Positions 49,949 through 58,477 of a stretch of 64,000 nt of DNA are shown here, in pieces. A program made the position numbers and the translations under genes. How positions within the stretch are numbered: the stretch's first letter is position 1; the number at the start of each line of letters is the position of its first letter. Source of the stretch: Yersinia pekkanenii (GTDB taxonomy: Bacteria; Pseudomonadota; Gammaproteobacteria; Enterobacterales; Enterobacteriaceae); contig NZ_CQAZ01000011.1 in the NCBI RefSeq assembly GCF_001152565.1, positions 24,740 to 88,739 on the forward strand. Direction: 5' to 3'. The notes beneath the pieces are model-generated. The model saw nothing but the letters and a program-made list of their open reading frames with translations. It ran no database searches and was not told the origin of the DNA.

Positions 49949-50299
49949 TTGGATAAAAGGGCTTCCCACTGGTACTTGCCGCAAACCACTGATGATTTAG
50001 CTATATTCTATTGCATCATTTGTATTTCTTACATGTTGGTACACATCATCTGGGATTGTATCTCAAAAAAGACACCGCCATTCGCACTGGAAAATCTACA
50101 ATATAAGCTTAATGAATTATATTCATCGTCAACTTTTGCTACGAGTGCCTTCTTCTTTGTGATGCTTTTCGATATAAAAAATCCATTGAGAGCATCAGAC
50201 GCATTTATCTTTCCGTTGATCGTGGCATCTCTTACCGGTTTTATGATATCCATCTCTGCAATTGTACCTAAGCAATCCGAACATAAAAGCCACAAATAG
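49949..50299 (+). CDS. three-helix membrane protein, unknown
   Basis: A 116-aa protein starting at TTG 49949, one base after the upstream stop, so translation is probably coupled. Predicted helices lie at about 17-36 (LAIFYCIICISYMLVHIIW), 62-77 and 86-108, with a charged loop (ENLQYKLNELY) and a basic tail. A size of about 100 aa with three helices is usual for microcin immunity proteins, but this is only a resemblance. Base composition is lower in G+C than in the flanking core genes. A later ATG (codon 30) would cut the first helix. Confidence 0.5.
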   Translation: MDKRASHWYLPQTTDDLAIFYCIICISYMLVHIIWDCISKKTPPFALENLQYKLNELYSSSTFATSAFFFVMLFDIKNPLRASDAFIFPLIVASLTGFMISISAIVPKQSEHKSHK

Positions 50300-50345
50300 A
50301 TTTTAATATTTTCAGTAACTATTTAATCATGTATTAAATGGACAT

Positions 50346-50373
50346 TAAAACCGCCAGTTAATCCCGGCGGCTT
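50346..50373 (-). terminator. mppA terminator
   Basis: On the minus strand CCGCC and GGCGG, separated by 10 bases, are followed by TTTTAA. Located 18 bases past mppA. Confidence 0.55.
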
Positions 50374-50390
50374 AGCCGTTTTTATTACAA

Positions 50391-52007
50391 TCAATGTTTG
50401 ATAACATACATTGTCTGGCTATAGGCCACGTCCTCAGGGTTAGTGATCGGGTAACCTTTCACCCACGGCTTAATTAAACGTCCATTGGTAAATTGATATA
50501 TAGGAGCTATGGGTACCTGCTCCGCAATAATCTGTTCTGCCTTATTATAATCATCACTCAATGCTTTGGGGTTGGTCTGTTTACCGGCTTCATTGAGTAG
50601 ACGATCGTAAACCTCACTATTAAATTTGGCAATATTCCCGCTATGAGTCGATGTCAGTAATGACAAGAATGTAGATGGTTCATTGTAATCGCCAACCCAT
50701 GATGCACGGACAACATCAAAATTACCGGTGTTGCGGCTATCAATATATGTCTTCCATTCTTGATTAATCATTTTGACATCCACGCCCAATGTTTTCTTCC
50801 ACATTGAGGCAATGGCAATGGCTAATTTTTGATTATTATCAGAGGTATTATACAACAACGATAATTTTAATGGTTTATCCAGACCATAACCCGCAGCATG
50901 AAGCAGTGCTTTAGCTTGCGCATCTAATTCATCCTGGTCTTGCTGCTGGAGCAGATTCGCTACTGGGTGGTAGCCAGCCGTGACATCAGGAATAAAGTGA
51001 TAGGCGGGCTTCTCTCCAGTACCCAATACCTTTTCAGCAATAATTTTACGATCGATAGCATAAGATAATGCTTTACGTACACGGATATCATTTGTTGGCG
51101 CACGCTGCGTATTGAAGGCATAATAATATGTGCCTAACTGGTCTGGTGTATAAACTTGATCAGGTATATCTTTTAATAACTTTTGATATAAATTCTTCGG
51201 GAAGGATTCTGTAATATCAATATCCCCCGCCTGATAACGTTTAGTGGCATTAGCTTCCTGATTGATTGGAATAAATGTCACTTTAGTCAGTACGGTATGA
51301 GCATGGTCCCAATAATATTCATTAGGTACCAACACCAACTTCTCATTTACCACTCGGTCTTGTAACTTAAATGCGCCATTTCCAACCAGATTACCGACTT
51401 TCGTCCAATCGTTGCCATATTTTTCAACCACATTTTTTGGCACCGGAAATAAACTGAAGTTCGCCGTCAGGCTTGGAAAATAAGGCACGGGTTTACTGAG
51501 TTTAATTTTTAGGGTGTGATTATTCACTGCACTCACCCCCAGCGTTTCTGGCGGCATGTTCCCGGCAATGATTTGCTGCGCATTTTCCATCCCAGCTAAT
51601 TCTGCAAACCAGGCAAATGGCGATAAACTTTTAGGGTCAACCAATCGGCGCCAACTGTAAACAAAGTCCTGTGCGGTCACCGGTGAACCGTCTGACCACT
51701 TAGCATCTTTACGCAACGTGAATATATAGGTTTGGTTATCGGCTGTTTGCCAGCTTAACGCAACACCTGGAATTATCTGACCATGAGCATCCTGATTAAC
51801 CAGGCCCTCGAACAAATCCCGGTCAAGTTGGGCCTCAATTAACCCGACAGCTTTCATCGGATCCAGAGAGGCAGGTTCATCTTTAATATGACGAACAATC
51901 TCTTGTTTCTCAGCCAATACGGTACCTGCTGGGACATCAGCAGCATTTGCCGCGCCCAGCGCAGTGCCAACCAATGCGGCACACAATGCATAACGGAAAT
52001 AGCGCAT
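50391..52007 (-). CDS. mppA: murein tripeptide-binding protein MppA
   Basis: Periplasmic solute-binding protein of the OppA family. It passes L-Ala-gamma-D-Glu-meso-DAP to the Opp transporter for cell-wall recycling. A signal peptide (to about residue 24, AANA-ADVP) precedes a 514-residue mature domain closely matching E. coli MppA (537 aa): EPASLDPMKAVGL, DITESFPKNLYQKLLKDIP, WVGDYNEPSTFLSLLTS. ATG 52007 starts the protein; a TTG lies two codons earlier. It is divergent from mpaA, giving one murein-peptide recycling locus. Confidence 0.95.
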   Translation of the reverse strand: MRYFRYALCAALVGTALGAANAADVPAGTVLAEKQEIVRHIKDEPASLDPMKAVGLIEAQLDRDLFEGLVNQDAHGQIIPGVALSWQTADNQTYIFTLRKDAKWSDGSPVTAQDFVYSWRRLVDPKSLSPFAWFAELAGMENAQQIIAGNMPPETLGVSAVNNHTLKIKLSKPVPYFPSLTANFSLFPVPKNVVEKYGNDWTKVGNLVGNGAFKLQDRVVNEKLVLVPNEYYWDHAHTVLTKVTFIPINQEANATKRYQAGDIDITESFPKNLYQKLLKDIPDQVYTPDQLGTYYYAFNTQRAPTNDIRVRKALSYAIDRKIIAEKVLGTGEKPAYHFIPDVTAGYHPVANLLQQQDQDELDAQAKALLHAAGYGLDKPLKLSLLYNTSDNNQKLAIAIASMWKKTLGVDVKMINQEWKTYIDSRNTGNFDVVRASWVGDYNEPSTFLSLLTSTHSGNIAKFNSEVYDRLLNEAGKQTNPKALSDDYNKAEQIIAEQVPIAPIYQFTNGRLIKPWVKGYPITNPEDVAYSQTMYVIKH

Positions 52008-52097
52008 AATCAATAGCCTTGTCGTTGTTGTTCCATGTCAGCGAAATTAGATGCTATGTTACAAGATAATATGAATATGTTTGGGATAACAGAAAAC

Positions 52098-52808
52098 ATG
52101 ATAACTCAGTATCGGCCCCGTTCAGCCCGGGGGAATTTGGTTACCTTGGGTCAACACTATGGCCAATCCTTGCTTGGTGCGCCACTGCTTTACTTCCCTG
52201 CCCCTCAACCCTCGGTTAATACAGGTTTGATTATCGCCGGAACTCATGGTGATGAAAGCGCGGCCATTGTTGCCCTCTCCTGCGCGTTACGCACTATTTT
52301 ACCCGAACAGCAGCACCATCATGTGATCTTGGCGGTGAATCCGGATGGCTGCCAATTGGGGTTACGGGCGAATGCCAATGGTGTCGATCTGAATCGTAAT
52401 TTTCCGGCACAAAACTGGCAGACGGGAGAAACCGTGTATCGCTGGAATAGTGCGGCCCAAGCGCGCGATGTGGTGTTATCGACCGGCGAACACGCAGGAT
52501 CTGAGCCTGAAACTCAAGCCTTATGCGCTTTAATTACCCAGCTAGCCCCTCGCTGGGTGGTGTCATTCCATGAACCACTGGCCTGCATTGAAGACCCCGA
52601 CAGCTCAGCGCTAGGGGCTCGGTTGGCCGCTAATTTTGCATTACCGCTCGTCACCAGTGTGGGTTACGCCACTCCTGGCTCATTCGGCAGTTGGTGCGCC
52701 GAACGAAACTTACCTTGCATTACCGCAGAGTTACCGCCGATTTCCGCCGATGCAGCCAGTGAATGTTATCTGGCCGCATTGATTGATTTATTGACGCTAG
52801 CTGATTAA
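52098..52808 (+). CDS. mpaA: murein peptide amidase A, MpaA
   Basis: A cytoplasmic zinc amidase (M14 fold) that cleaves the gamma-D-Glu-meso-DAP bond of murein tripeptides. Zinc ligands lie in AGTHGDE (His, Glu) and VSFHEPL (His); the catalytic Glu is in ITAELPPIS. From ATG 52098 (MITQYRPRSARGNL) the 236 residues align with E. coli MpaA from its first residue. The frame is open 21 codons upstream to ATG 52035, and no candidate has a good ribosome site. Its stop overlaps the end of convergent ycjG. Confidence 0.92.
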   Translation: MITQYRPRSARGNLVTLGQHYGQSLLGAPLLYFPAPQPSVNTGLIIAGTHGDESAAIVALSCALRTILPEQQHHHVILAVNPDGCQLGLRANANGVDLNRNFPAQNWQTGETVYRWNSAAQARDVVLSTGEHAGSEPETQALCALITQLAPRWVVSFHEPLACIEDPDSSALGARLAANFALPLVTSVGYATPGSFGSWCAERNLPCITAELPPISADAASECYLAALIDLLTLAD

Positions 52809-53776
52809 ACCGACAAATCAATAGCACCCATCGAGAAGTGTAAGCCCCCCTCAACATCGTGCTCCAGCCATGTCGGGCCATCCAAATCAACAAAGCGCGC
52901 CCCTGGTGCCAGCGGCAATGCAGCACGGATCGCACGAGAAGTGCATAGCATGCAGCCGAGCATAATGGTAAATCCCAACGATTTTGCCTGCTCGGCGAGC
53001 AATAAGGCCTCGGTTAACCCGCCACTTTTATCCAGTTTAATGTTTACCATGTCATAGCAACCAACCAGACCGGCCAAATCCGCCCGCGTGTGGCAACTCT
53101 CATCAGCACAAATAGGCAACGGATGAATAAAATTCTGCAACCCATCATCCTTACCGGCGGGCAATGGCTGCTCCAGCATTGCCACATCTAAATCAGCAAG
53201 TAACTGGCAACGAGCAGCCAAACCTTCTGTTTGCCAGGATTCATTGGCGTCAACGATTAAAGTTGCTGCCGGTGCGGCAGTACGAATTGCCACCAAACGC
53301 TCAGCAATAAGGTGGTCATCAAGTTTTATTTTCAATAACCTGGCTCCCTGGTTTGCCAATGCACTGGCACTGTAGGCCATGGCTTCCGGAGTGCTGATAC
53401 TGACCGTCTGGGCCATTGAAATATGGGATACGGCGGCGGTGTGGCTTATTTGCCATAAACTTTGCCGGTTCTGCAATGATTCCAATTGCCATAGCGCAGA
53501 ATCCACCGCATTCCTGGCCGCTCCTGCGGACAATAGCCGTTGTAAGGCATGCCGTGAAATACCATCCTCTATGGCCTTAACCACCAAGGCTAGCTGTGCC
53601 ATCACCGAAGATTCACTTTCACCATAATGTGGATAAGGCGTGCATTCGCCGAAAGCCAGAATACCGTGTTCTTCAATCTCGACGACCACAACTTTAGCCT
53701 CTGTGCGGCTACCTCGGGAAATAACAAACGTGGAATGCAGAGGCCAAGCCTCAGGGTAGAAACGCATCGTTCTCAT
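52805..53776 (-). CDS. ycjG: L-Ala-D/L-Glu epimerase YcjG
   Basis: An enolase-superfamily enzyme that epimerises L-Ala-D-Glu to L-Ala-L-Glu, the next step in murein-peptide degradation after MpaA. Catalytic lysines lie in LLKIKLDDHL and MVNIKLDKSGG; metal ligands in IVDANESW, MLEQP and CADES. From ATG 53776 (AAGGAG 6 bases upstream) it is 323 aa, E. coli 321. An in-frame start at 53809 is upstream of that site. mpaA, mppA and ycjG together form the recycling cluster. Confidence 0.93.
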   Translation of the reverse strand: MRTMRFYPEAWPLHSTFVISRGSRTEAKVVVVEIEEHGILAFGECTPYPHYGESESSVMAQLALVVKAIEDGISRHALQRLLSAGAARNAVDSALWQLESLQNRQSLWQISHTAAVSHISMAQTVSISTPEAMAYSASALANQGARLLKIKLDDHLIAERLVAIRTAAPAATLIVDANESWQTEGLAARCQLLADLDVAMLEQPLPAGKDDGLQNFIHPLPICADESCHTRADLAGLVGCYDMVNIKLDKSGGLTEALLLAEQAKSLGFTIMLGCMLCTSRAIRAALPLAPGARFVDLDGPTWLEHDVEGGLHFSMGAIDLSV

Positions 53777-53929
53777 TATGGCTCCTTGGCAGAATTTGGG
53801 CTTTGGCATCAGACGTTAGAACCTAACGTAGGCAAAATCTCAGTTATTTAGCAAATTTCTCATATCCAAGCTGCCATTGTTACCTTAAACTGAACTTCGT
53901 GTTACACATCTGTAAAAGGGAATCAAATA

Positions 53930-54433
53930 ATGACACAGACCGTACATTTCCAAGGCAATCCAGTGACCGTTACCGGTCAATTACCGCAAGCTGGTGATAA
54001 AGCTGCAAACTTTACTTTGGTAGCAAAAGATTTATCTGATGTTGCCCTGATTAGCTTCGCGGGTAAACGTAAAGTCCTGAATATCTTCCCAAGTATTGAT
54101 ACCGGTGTTTGCGCCGCATCTGTACGTAAATTTAATCAACTGGCTGGCGAACTTGAGAACACCGTGGTTCTTTGTATCTCCTCTGACCTGCCATTTGCTC
54201 AATCACGTTTTTGTGGGGCTGAAGGCCTGAGCAACGTCACTATGTTGTCAACTCTGCGTGGCGCTGAGTTCAAACAAGCGTACGGCGTGGCAATTACTGA
54301 CGGCCCATTGGCTGGGTTAACCGCGCGTGCGGTGATAGTTCTAGATGGTCAGGACAAGGTTATCTACAGTGAGTTGGTTAACGAAATTACCACTGAACCA
54401 AACTATGATGCTGCACTGGCAGCACTGAAGTAA
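53930..54433 (+). CDS. tpx: thiol peroxidase Tpx
   Basis: Thioredoxin-dependent lipid-hydroperoxide peroxidase of 167 aa. Peroxidatic Cys61 ([12 protein letters not shown]) and resolving Cys95 (SRFCGAEGL) have the atypical 2-Cys Tpx spacing. The Thr in FPSIDT completes the active site. AAAGGGAATC precedes ATG. Its position between ycjG and tyrR is conserved. Confidence 0.96.
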   Translation: MTQTVHFQGNPVTVTGQLPQAGDKAANFTLVAKDLSDVALISFAGKRKVLNIFPSIDTGVCAASVRKFNQLAGELENTVVLCISSDLPFAQSRFCGAEGLSNVTMLSTLRGAEFKQAYGVAITDGPLAGLTARAVIVLDGQDKVIYSELVNEITTEPNYDAALAALK

Positions 54434-54470
54434 GTAGCAAGTTCTCGGTTTTAATCAAACCGGATCATTG

Positions 54471-54510
54471 ATTAAAAACGGCTGACCCTCTGGGTGCAGC
54501 CGTTTTTAAT
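54471..54510. terminator. bidirectional terminator between tpx and tyrR
   Basis: ATTAAAAACGGCTG/CAGCCGTTTTTAAT, a perfect 14-bp inverted repeat with a 12-base loop. The flanking A- and T-runs supply a U-tract on both strands. Confidence 0.92.
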
Positions 54511-54533
54511 TACACCGGCTTTAGCCTTGCGGT

Positions 54534-56111
54534 TTATTCTTCTTCGCTTTCATCACTGGCTGGCCGTTTACTGCTTAAACCATATTCACGTAATTTATTG
54601 GCAATCGCGGTGTGGGAAACACCAAGACGTTTGGCCAGTTTACGGGTACTGGGATAATTGCGGTAAAGGCGGGTCAGGACAGAGCGTTCGAAACGTTTGC
54701 TAATCTCATCAAGCGAACCATCAAGCACTTCATCCCCCAGAACCGCTTCAACTTCAAATTCCGGTAAGATGATATCTTGTGGCCGCAGTTCGAAACCATC
54801 CAATTGGGTTAAGGCGCGATAGACCGCATTCTTTAGCTGCCGCACATTACCAGGCCAACCATAATTAGTCAGGAAGCTGCTCAGTTCATGAGCCAACTTC
54901 GGCCGCGGCACGCCTTGTTCGTCGGAAAAACGCGCCACGAACAATTCAGTCAGTGGCATGATATCAGCCTGACGCTCACGTAATGGCGGCAAATTGATCG
55001 TCAGCACATTGAGACGATAATACAAATCTTCACGGAATTCACCGCGCTGCACCAACTCCACTAAATTCTTCTGAGTGGCACAAATAACGCGGACATCAAC
55101 ATGAACCTCATGTTCTTCCCCAACACGGCGGAAGGTACCATCATTGAGGAAACGCAACAGCTTGATTTGCATACGCGGCGACATTTCGCCGATTTCATCC
55201 AGCAGAACCGAGCCGCCATTAGCCTGTTCAAAGAAGCCTTTTTTTCCTTCGACCGCATTCGGGTAAGCCCCTGCCGCATAGCCGAACAGCTCACTTTCCA
55301 CCACATCATCGGGCAGCGAGGCACAGTTAAGGCCGAGAAATGGCATTTTCCCGCGAGGGCTACGCAGATGACAGGCATGCGCCAGGAGATCTTTGCCGGT
55401 ACCGGTATCACCCACCAGTAACAAAGGCGCATCCAGCATCGCTAACTTACGGGCTTGCTCAAGCACCTGGCGCATTTTAACGCTGGTCGCGACAATTTGT
55501 TTAAACTCGCTATCATCGTTAACCGATAATATTTGCAGTTGTTTCCCCATACGGGCAGTGGATTTCAACATCACCACGGCACCGACCGTTTGATTATGCT
55601 GATTTTCATCTTCCAGATGGATAGGTGTGATTTCCATCAGGTAATCTTGGTTATTGATCAATATTCGCTCGGTGTGAGGCGCCGTTTCTCCCCCCTCAAA
55701 CCAACGGGCAAAGTTATATCCCCCCAGTAAGCTACCCGCGGTTTTGTGATGAATTCTCTCCTCGTTAAGAGAAAAGAGCTCACGCGCCGCCGGATTAGCT
55801 AACTCAAGATTGCCTTTTAAATCAATAGAAAATACGGGTTCTGGCATCGATTCAAGTAGCGCCCGCAGCGAGCGATGTTCACGCTCAGATGGCATAAAGG
55901 AAACGGTGCGCACATCAGTCACACCATCAATACGCCGAATCTCCATCATTAATGCACTGAATACACTGAAATCCAGTTGGGAGAAGTTCAGGTAAATGCG
56001 ACCAATTGGATCAATTTCGATCCCCCGTAAATCAATGCTGCGTAACACCAAGAGATCAAGTAACTCTCTGGTAAGACCGATTCGGTCTTCGCAAAAAACT
56101 TCCAAGCGCAT
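54534..56111 (-). CDS. tyrR: aromatic amino acid regulator TyrR
   Basis: Transcription factor for aromatic amino acid synthesis and transport, 525 aa (E. coli 513). An ACT domain (about 1-75), a PAS domain (about 78-190) and an AAA+ domain follow: Walker A GDTGTGKDLL, LLDEIGEM, and a helix-turn-helix at TRKLAKRLGVSHTAIANKLR. The sigma-54 contact motif GAFTGA is replaced by GAYPNA, as expected for TyrR, which works with sigma-70. A Glu/Ser-rich tail (DESEEE) ends it. Normally it follows ycjXF; here a toxin-antitoxin module lies between. Confidence 0.95.
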   Translation of the reverse strand: MRLEVFCEDRIGLTRELLDLLVLRSIDLRGIEIDPIGRIYLNFSQLDFSVFSALMMEIRRIDGVTDVRTVSFMPSEREHRSLRALLESMPEPVFSIDLKGNLELANPAARELFSLNEERIHHKTAGSLLGGYNFARWFEGGETAPHTERILINNQDYLMEITPIHLEDENQHNQTVGAVVMLKSTARMGKQLQILSVNDDSEFKQIVATSVKMRQVLEQARKLAMLDAPLLLVGDTGTGKDLLAHACHLRSPRGKMPFLGLNCASLPDDVVESELFGYAAGAYPNAVEGKKGFFEQANGGSVLLDEIGEMSPRMQIKLLRFLNDGTFRRVGEEHEVHVDVRVICATQKNLVELVQRGEFREDLYYRLNVLTINLPPLRERQADIMPLTELFVARFSDEQGVPRPKLAHELSSFLTNYGWPGNVRQLKNAVYRALTQLDGFELRPQDIILPEFEVEAVLGDEVLDGSLDEISKRFERSVLTRLYRNYPSTRKLAKRLGVSHTAIANKLREYGLSSKRPASDESEEE

Positions 56112-56190
56112 CAGTATCGACCTTATATATGGCAGGTGCGGAATATCTGCCTATGATAATACCCTGTCCCCCCTTGCTGATGAAGCAGTC
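56112..56190. other. tyrR leader and promoter region
   Basis: Gene-free DNA ahead of tyrR. No open frame, no clear hairpin; it should hold the tyrR promoter. Confidence 0.4.
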
Positions 56191-56208
56191 TGTCAGCAAA
56201 AGTTGACA
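56191..56208. promoter_or_regulatory. candidate weak TyrR box
   Basis: TGTCAG-N6-TTGACA keeps the invariant G and C and the 18-base frame of TGTAAA-N6-TTTACA, about 80 bases upstream of tyrR. tyrR is autoregulated in E. coli. Confidence 0.4.
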
Positions 56209-56380
56209 GGCATCGGCTTTTTGCTCTTTTTTTACGCGAGAAAACACCCCCAGGAGATATTTTCAGCGGATGCCAGCCACATGAATAGCGTATTATTTGT
56301 TTTTATATTGATAATTCAGCGTAATATAATGATTTAGGTACCCACCCCCGTCAAGGTCAGCTGACACTTTGCATTACATC

Positions 56381-56415
56381 GGCCAACTGGCTATAGTATA
56401 TGTAGCCATATGGCC
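56381..56415. promoter_or_regulatory. nested inverted repeat, operator of the Xre-RES module
   Basis: TGGCTA-N9-TAGCCA (56388-56408) is nested in GGCCA...TGGCC (56381-56415). A -10-like TATAGT lies inside, 12 bases before the ribosome site of the antitoxin gene. Autorepression by the Xre antitoxin is expected. Confidence 0.6.
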
Positions 56416-56426
56416 GAGGAGGTTAC

Positions 56427-56873
56427 ATGAAAGCATATCACCCTACCCCGACGACGAAGACAGGGGCACTCTGGCGTGAAATTGGTTTACCTGCCAGTCG
56501 CGGTACCGTATTGGTCGATAGTATCAAGATTGGGTTTTCTGTGGATGTCATCGACAGTATCCACCTGTGGGCGTCTATGCCTAAATCTGAAGTATTGCGT
56601 GCGACCGGTATTCCCAGCCGTAGCCTGACACGCAGACGCTCCCATGAAGGTCGGTTCACCCCGGAAGAGAGTGAACGAATTGCACGTTTCGTTCGTGTCA
56701 TGGATGCGGCAGTTGATCTTTTTGGCGGTGATAAAGGCAAAGCCATAACCTGGATGTCTACGCCAATTAAGGGCCTGGGTCACCGCAGCCCTGACTCTCT
56801 GCTAGAAACCGAAACAGGTGCATTGGAAGTCTGTGACTTAATTGGGCGGCTGGAGCACGGGGTATTTTCATAG
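56427..56873 (+). CDS. Xre/MbcA/ParS-type antitoxin (DUF2384)
   Basis: A 148-aa antitoxin. The N-terminal Xre-like part (about 30-75: KSEVLRATGIPSRSLTRRRS) binds DNA and the C-terminal DUF2384 part (about 85-148: RVMDAAVDLFGGDKGKAITWMSTPIKGLGHRSPDSLL) binds the toxin's active site. The FGG...A-x-x-W...G-x-x-P-x-x-L pattern is characteristic. GAGGAGG lies 5 bases before ATG. It pairs with the RES-domain toxin 75 bases downstream. Confidence 0.9.
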   Translation: MKAYHPTPTTKTGALWREIGLPASRGTVLVDSIKIGFSVDVIDSIHLWASMPKSEVLRATGIPSRSLTRRRSHEGRFTPEESERIARFVRVMDAAVDLFGGDKGKAITWMSTPIKGLGHRSPDSLLETETGALEVCDLIGRLEHGVFS

Positions 56874-56919
56874 CTGAGCGCCAGAAAAGATCAGGATATA
56901 TTACAGGGATGAGCACGCG

Positions 56920-56952
56920 ATGAAATACAAGCAACCGGGCCGAGACTTATGA
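56920..56952 (+). CDS. possible 10-codon minigene overlapping the RES toxin start
   Basis: ATG AAA TAC AAG CAA CCG GGC CGA GAC TTA TGA ends within the paired ATGs of the toxin gene (56949, 56952). It might couple toxin translation to upstream reading; its own ribosome site is weak. No known homologue, so this is speculative. Confidence 0.2.
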   Translation: MKYKQPGRDL

Positions 56953-57407
56953 TGCTCTACCGCATTGTGATGCGCCGTTATCTTGCATCAACCTGGACCG
57001 GTTATGGCGCTGAGATCTATGGCGGCCGCTGGAATCATAAAGGTCACGCTGCTATCTATTTAGCCAGCAGTGTCTCGCTGGCGATGCTGGAAACGCTGGT
57101 ACATATTCAAGACAGCTCCACACTCAGCGAGTTTGAGTTATTCCAGATTGAGATTGATGACAGTAATATAATGCTGTTACAACCACAGGATTGGCCCACA
57201 GGCTGGCGTGATGATCCCGCACCGGTTGCCACGATGGACGTCGGCACTGAGTGGCTGGCGTCAGGATCATCGATTGGATTACTGATCCCGTCCACGCTGG
57301 TGCCATCAGAAAACAATATGTTGCTCAACCCGCAGCACAAAGATTTCCCAGCCTGTCTGAACAGTGTCAAATCGCTGTCTTTCGCCTTCGACCCACGGCT
57401 AAAATAG
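56949..57407 (+). CDS. RES-domain toxin (NAD+-degrading)
   Basis: A 152-aa RES-family toxin. The invariant features are near the N-terminus: LYRIV, GYGAEIYGGRWNHKG (Arg/Tyr region) and SVSLAMLETLVH with the catalytic-site Glu. Family members degrade NAD+ or transfer ADP-ribose and resemble ADP-ribosyltransferases. The C-terminus has the usual IPSTLVPSENNMLLNP(Q)H stretch. It ends 5 bases before convergent ycjF. ATG 56949 or 56952 both fit. Confidence 0.9.
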   Translation: MMLYRIVMRRYLASTWTGYGAEIYGGRWNHKGHAAIYLASSVSLAMLETLVHIQDSSTLSEFELFQIEIDDSNIMLLQPQDWPTGWRDDPAPVATMDVGTEWLASGSSIGLLIPSTLVPSENNMLLNPQHKDFPACLNSVKSLSFAFDPRLK

Positions 57408-57412
57408 CCCTA

Positions 57413-58477
57413 TCATGGCTGACCAGACTTGTCTTTTTTCGGCAGCGTATTTTTCAGTTGGCTAATCAACTGGCGGCGGAAATCCCCCAACTTAGGTTTA
57501 TCACCTTCCAGCCACGGTAACGGGCGGCATAACTCCATGGCTTTGATACCCAGCCGTGCCGTCAGTAAACCAGCGCCAATCCCTTGGGCCGCACGGGCTG
57601 ACAAACGGGCGGCTAAGTCCTGTGACAACCAATCCATACCCACTTCCCGCACTAATTCAGACGCGCCCGCAAAGGCTATGTTCAGTAATACCAGGCGGAA
57701 CAAGCGGATACGGCTGAAATACCCCAGTTCAATACCATACAGAGCGGCAATACGATTAATCAGGCGAATATTACGCCAGGCGATGAAGGCCATATCCACC
57801 AATGCCAGCGGGCTGACGGCAATCATCAACGCGGATTCAGCAGCATAACGGCTGATTTCGGCCCGCGCCTGGTTATCCAGTGCGGGTTGCACTAATTTGG
57901 CATACAGTTCAACCACTTCCCGATCATTATGGGTCTCATGCAGTGAAGCCTGCCAGCGTTGTAGTGCCGGATGCCCCTGGTCCAATCCAGCCTGGCGAGC
58001 CAATTTTTCACAAAAAGCGCGCCCCTTACCGAGACCGTGACTGACCAGCAGCTCCCTGGCAATATCCCGTTCTTCAGCCCGTTGGCGTAAGCGATACAAA
58101 CGCCGCCACTCAGTAACTACCGAGCCGACACCGGCCAACACAATCAACCCACCGGCGGTAGTGGCCCCTAGCGCTATCCAATCCTGCTGCTGCCAGGCCT
58201 GATTGACCCATTGCACTGACTGAGCAATCACGCTGACGCCAAATAGTGCCAGACCGATGGTCACCATTTTACGCCACAGACTGCGTTTGGGTTTCAGCGC
58301 CGCATTGACCAAACCTTCTACCCGGCCTTCTTCATCTTCGGCATCCAATTCAGGGGCCGCAGGATAGAAATTCTCCGCCGCTTGTTGGGTGAATGCCTGT
58401 GCCGCTTTTAATACCGGTTCATCCAGTGGTTGTAGCGGCTGTTCAAAATCAATCCGTGGTTTTAACGGTTCGCTCAT
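57413..58477 (-). CDS. ycjF: YcjF, DUF697 membrane protein
   Basis: A 354-aa inner-membrane protein (E. coli 353) of the TIGR01620/DUF697 family. Two helices lie at about 70-120 ([43 protein letters not shown]). The later half contains [43 protein letters not shown]. Function is unclear; it belongs to the Psp stimulon with YcjX. Its start overlaps the ycjX stop (ATGA). Confidence 0.92.
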   Translation of the reverse strand: MSEPLKPRIDFEQPLQPLDEPVLKAAQAFTQQAAENFYPAAPELDAEDEEGRVEGLVNAALKPKRSLWRKMVTIGLALFGVSVIAQSVQWVNQAWQQQDWIALGATTAGGLIVLAGVGSVVTEWRRLYRLRQRAEERDIARELLVSHGLGKGRAFCEKLARQAGLDQGHPALQRWQASLHETHNDREVVELYAKLVQPALDNQARAEISRYAAESALMIAVSPLALVDMAFIAWRNIRLINRIAALYGIELGYFSRIRLFRLVLLNIAFAGASELVREVGMDWLSQDLAARLSARAAQGIGAGLLTARLGIKAMELCRPLPWLEGDKPKLGDFRRQLISQLKNTLPKKDKSGQP

